A DNA stretch of 8,134 nt from JBCCGI01 sp039029355 (GTDB lineage: Bacteria > Planctomycetota > UBA1135 > GCA-002686595). This document shows, piece by piece, positions 6,198 to 8,134 of this stretch; position 1 is the stretch's first letter, and each line of letters starts with the position of its first letter. The notes beneath the pieces were generated by a model. That model saw only the letters and a program-made list of their open reading frames with translations. It was not told the DNA's origin and searched no databases. Location: positions 1 through 8,134 of the forward strand of contig JBCCGI010000165.1 of NCBI GenBank assembly GCA_039029355.1, in the 5' to 3' direction. The position numbers and the translations under genes were made by a program.

Positions 6198-7223
6198 ATG
6201 CGAGACGAGCGAGACGAAGACGAGCTGCGCGACGCGGCCCCGGCCGACGAAGCGGCGGCGGACACCGCCCTTGCGGGCGCCGTGGACGTCGACCTGGAGG
6301 AGGTGCGCCGCACCGGGCACAACCCCCTGCCGCTGCGCTTCCTGCAGATCGAGACCTCTTCGGAGTGCAACTTCCGCTGCGCCTCGTGCGCCCTGTCGCT
6401 GGCCGACTACGACCGGCCGGAGCGGCACATGACCGCCGAGCAGTTCCGGCGCGTGCTGGAGTCCTTCCCCACGGTCGAGAAGATCGAGCTCCAGGGCGTG
6501 GGCGAGGTGTTCCTGAACGCCGCGATCTTCGACCTGATCCGCGAGGCGACCGACCGCGGCGTGCGCGTCCACACCTTCTCGAACGCCTCGAAGATCGAGC
6601 GCAGCACCGCGCGCGCGATCGTCGACTCGGGGCTCGAGCTGATCAACTTCTCGATGGACGGCGCCGACGAGCCGACCTTCAAGAAGCTGCGCAAGGGCGG
6701 CACGCTGAAGCGCTACCGCCGCTGCGTCTCCAACCTGATCGAAGCGCGCGCGACGTCGGACGGAAAGACGCCCACGATCGGCGTGATGTCGGTGCTCTCC
6801 AAGGCCAACTACCGCCAGGCGCCGCAGATGATCGCGATCGCCGAGGAGCTCGGCGTCGACCACCTGATCTTCACCAAGCTCAACGCCGGGCCCAAGGCCG
6901 ACCAGGTGCCGCTCCTGCTCGGCGCCGAAGAGCTCGCGTGGCTCGACGCGCTGCCCCCCTACGTCGGCCCGGTCGAGGTCGTCTGGGCCTACAACGCGTG
7001 GACGCGCGAGGAGCGCATGGACTGCTACTGGCCCAAGTCCATGAGCTACGTCACGGTCGACGGCGACGTCACCCCCTGCTGCAACTACTACGACAGCCGC
7101 GAGATCAAGCTGGGCAACGTCTTCGAGCAGGACGGCGCCGAGATCTGGAACTCCGAGGCGTACAAGGAGTTCCGCCGCGAGCTCCTGGCCGGCCGGCTGC
7201 CGTCGAAGTGTCAGACCTGCTGA
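6198..7223 (+). CDS. Radical SAM protein with a short twitch/SPASM-like auxiliary iron-sulfur domain
   Basis: The 341-residue protein has the radical SAM cluster motif CNFRCASC (Cys57, Cys61, Cys64), which binds the [4Fe-4S] that cleaves S-adenosylmethionine. It also has a GGEP-like SAM contact (QGVGEVFLN, about 99-107) and a partial TIM barrel to about residue 265. The C-terminal part holds Cys276, Cys294, Cys295, Cys338 and Cys341, with the SPASM/twitch signatures VDGDVTPCC, KLGNVFE and EIWNSEAY. The chain ends exactly at the final CxxC, so the extra downstream cysteines of a full SPASM domain are missing; one auxiliary cluster is expected. The first 45 residues are acidic, low in complexity and probably disordered. 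The start is the ATG at 6198, 39 bp after an extended -10; its Shine-Dalgarno is weak, with a run of eight C just before the ATG. Substrate is unknown: no precursor peptide gene is visible nearby. MoaA is unlikely because its C-terminal cysteine pattern differs. Confidence 0.88.
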   Translation: MRDERDEDELRDAAPADEAAADTALAGAVDVDLEEVRRTGHNPLPLRFLQIETSSECNFRCASCALSLADYDRPERHMTAEQFRRVLESFPTVEKIELQGVGEVFLNAAIFDLIREATDRGVRVHTFSNASKIERSTARAIVDSGLELINFSMDGADEPTFKKLRKGGTLKRYRRCVSNLIEARATSDGKTPTIGVMSVLSKANYRQAPQMIAIAEELGVDHLIFTKLNAGPKADQVPLLLGAEELAWLDALPPYVGPVEVVWAYNAWTREERMDCYWPKSMSYVTVDGDVTPCCNYYDSREIKLGNVFEQDGAEIWNSEAYKEFRRELLAGRLPSKCQTC

Positions 7224-7903
7224 GCGCCGACGGAGCGGCGCGCACCTGCGCACCGATCCACTACCGCCACGCCTACCTCGTCTCCGCGCTCGCGGCGATG
7301 ATCTGCCTGCCGCCCTTCTTTCCGTCGCGGGTGCTCGGGCTGGCGCTCATCGAGGGGCTGCTGTTCCTCGCGCTCCTCGCCGGCGTGTACTCGACCGCGG
7401 CGGACCGGCGGCGCTCGGCGCTGGCCACGTCGCTCGCGCTGGTGGCGCTCGCCGCGCGCCTGGTCTGGGACGAGGGCGAGACCGGAGCGTCGTTCTTCGT
7501 CTTCCTCGCGTCCTACCTCGCGTTCTTCACGCTGGTCGGGGTCACGCTCCTGACGCGTCTCTTCCGACCCGGCCAGCTTGTTTCCGCGGACACGCTGTGC
7601 GGAGCGGCCTCGGTGTACCTGATCCTCGGCGTGGTCGGGACCTGCGCCTACGCGCTGCTCGAATCGGCCGTCCCGGGCTCCTTCACCTTCGCGCAGGAGG
7701 CGCCGCTGGCCGAGGAGCGCTTCGAGCGATTCCTCGGCTTCAGCTTCGCGACGCTGACGACGCTCGGCTACGGCAACGTGTCCCCCGCCACGCCGCGCGC
7801 GGACGCGCTCGCGACCGCCCAGGCGGTCGCGGGGCAGTTCTACGTCGCGGTGGTGGTGGCGCGGTTCGTCGCGCTCCAGCTCGCCCAGGGGCGCGAGCGC
7901 TAG
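7208..7903 (+). CDS. Small potassium-channel-like membrane protein (Ion_trans_2 pore)
   Basis: Predicted inner-membrane K+ channel subunit of 231 residues. The sequence suggests six hydrophobic helices: about 22-40, 44-62, 69-86, 94-116, 132-153 and 202-225. A pore loop lies between the last two and carries the filter TLTTLGYGN (182-190), the TxxTxGYGD signature with Asp replaced by Asn. The first four helices have no regular arginine spacing of a voltage sensor, and no cytosolic RCK/TrkA ligand domain follows; the chain stops soon after the last helix. A run of arginines (68-70) sits in a loop. The start is inferred: GTG at 7208-7210 is the only usual start codon before helix 1 near the end of the previous gene. 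It overlaps the radical SAM stop by 16 bp, with no visible Shine-Dalgarno, so translation probably depends on coupling. An ATG at 7298 would cut into helix 1. Ion specificity is inferred from the filter only. Confidence 0.82.
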   Translation: MSDLLSADGAARTCAPIHYRHAYLVSALAAMICLPPFFPSRVLGLALIEGLLFLALLAGVYSTAADRRRSALATSLALVALAARLVWDEGETGASFFVFLASYLAFFTLVGVTLLTRLFRPGQLVSADTLCGAASVYLILGVVGTCAYALLESAVPGSFTFAQEAPLAEERFERFLGFSFATLTTLGYGNVSPATPRADALATAQAVAGQFYVAVVVARFVALQLAQGRER

Positions 7904-7921
7904 GAGCTCAGTCCGACGTAG

Positions 7922-7934
7922 TCGCGGTTCGCGA
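7922..7934. repeat. Small hairpin after the channel gene
   Basis: TCGCG and CGCGA form a perfect 5-bp stem with a GTT loop, 19 bp after the channel stop. No T-run follows. It may help end transcription but is too small to call a terminator. An 8-bp direct repeat (GAGCTCAG at 7904-7911 and 7948-7955) flanks it. Confidence 0.3.
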
Positions 7935-7975
7935 GATGGTGAGCATCGAGCTCAGATTCAAGGAGCCCCGAGCCA

Positions 7976-7997
7976 CCCAGGGTTAGATGCCCTTGGG
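7976..7997 (+). terminator. Possible terminator hairpin of the channel gene
   Basis: CCCAGGG (7976-7982) pairs with CCC-T-(bulged T)-GGG (7990-7997) around the loop TTAGATG, giving seven pairs with one bulge. It lies 72 bp after the channel stop in a gap between converging genes, where a terminator is expected. No T-tract follows on the plus strand, so the call is weak. Confidence 0.3.
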
Positions 7998-8014
7998 GGT
8001 CCTCGAGGCGACGC

Positions 8015-8030
8015 TGGCTCCTAGGAGCCA
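8015..8030. repeat. Perfect 16-bp palindrome between converging genes
   Basis: TGGCTCCTAGGAGCCA is a perfect palindrome with no spacer. It sits 28 bp beyond the ssb stop on that gene's downstream side and 111 bp beyond the channel stop. AGGAGCC recurs at 7961-7967 and GAGCCACCC at 7970-7978 and 8025-8033, so alternative pairings exist. It could be a bidirectional termination element or a dimeric protein-binding site. Nothing else was seen in 7904-8058. Confidence 0.4.
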
Positions 8031-8058
8031 CCCTCACCAGCTCGTGGGCCGGCTCGCG

Positions 8059-8134
8059 CTAGAAGGGCGTGTCGTCGAAGCCCGCCGGGGCTCCGCCGCC
8101 GCCCCCAGCGCCGCCGCCGCCGCCGCCGCCGCCG
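8059..8134 (-). CDS. ssb: Single-stranded DNA-binding protein, C-terminal end only (partial)
   Basis: The minus strand encodes the last 25 codons of a gene whose start lies beyond the window. The visible protein is almost pure glycine followed by AGFDDTPF and a TAG stop (8059-8061). A glycine-rich disordered linker ending in an acidic tip with terminal Pro-Phe is the hallmark of bacterial SSB; the usual tip is DDDIPF or similar. In SSB this tip binds partner proteins such as exonuclease I, RecO, PriA and the polymerase chi subunit. Here the tip is short, with two Asp and Thr in place of Ile. The OB-fold domain is not in the window, so the call rests on the tail alone. The gene converges on the channel gene. 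Confidence 0.75.
   Translation of the reverse strand, partial: GGGGGGGGAGGGGGAPAGFDDTPF
8110..8134. repeat. GCC trinucleotide run in the ssb glycine linker
   Basis: Eight uninterrupted GCC units (8110-8133), running on to the window edge, encode consecutive GGC glycine codons on the minus strand. A further short GCC run at 8095-8103 continues the glycine stretch with one Ala between. Such triplet runs can change length by slippage without breaking the frame, so linker length may vary between strains. Confidence 0.7.

Noticed and set aside
6198..7223. moaA assignment for the radical SAM gene because it sits beside moaDE
   Set aside because: MoaA has its second cluster ligands in a CX2CX13C arrangement and a C-terminal GG end. 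Here the pattern is C-X17-C-X43-C-X2-C and the chain ends in Cys.
6054..7253. N-terminal extension of moaDE back to 7253 on the minus strand
   Set aside because: The frame is open by GC bias and runs antisense through the radical SAM gene. The MoaD domain starts exactly at the ATG at 6041, so the extension is not real.
7904..8058. tRNA or small RNA gene in the convergent gap
   Set aside because: A GGTTCGCG resembling a T-loop occurs at 7926-7933, but no matching acceptor stem, D arm or anticodon arm could be laid out around it.

Overview
The window is 8134 bp of very GC-rich bacterial DNA carrying seven complete genes and the 3' end of an eighth. The high G+C, the TTG and GTG starts, the respiratory enzymes (citrate synthase, ETF:quinone oxidoreductase) and a glycine-rich SSB tail suit a high-GC aerobic or facultative Gram-negative lineage. 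My best guess is something deltaproteobacterial or myxobacterial-like, but this is an impression and no marker in the window proves it.

Layout. Positions 1-151 hold no gene I can support, only a strong GC-rich hairpin (94-130) downstream of gltA. From 152 to 6041 or 6053, five genes lie head to tail on the minus strand. In transcription order they are a fused MoaD-MoaE molybdopterin synthase, a GloC/YcbL-type metallo-beta-lactamase-fold glyoxalase II, ETF:ubiquinone oxidoreductase, leucyl aminopeptidase (pepA, TTG start) and citrate synthase (gltA). The gaps are 1, 43, 50 and 51 bp, so they are probably one operon, although the functions are mixed housekeeping: cofactor synthesis, methylglyoxal detoxification, electron entry to the quinone pool, peptide turnover and TCA entry. 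Positions 6054-6197 form a divergent control region. It has a good extended -10 for the plus strand and two small hairpins in the presumed moaDE leader.

On the plus strand follow a radical SAM protein with a short C-terminal auxiliary-cluster (twitch/SPASM-like) domain and a small six-helix potassium-channel-like membrane protein. The channel's GTG start overlaps the radical SAM stop by 16 bp. A 155-bp convergent intergenic region with several inverted repeats follows. The window ends in the last 25 codons of a minus-strand gene that reads as the glycine-rich linker and acidic tip of single-stranded DNA-binding protein (ssb).

What is most worth a second look: the radical SAM/ion-channel pair, whose joint function I cannot name; the MoaD-MoaE fusion, which buries the Gly-Gly end that MoaD must expose; and the cryptic ssb end. 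I saw no mobile element, CRISPR array, tRNA or rRNA, and no clear sign of horizontal transfer. I do not claim a proven new system.
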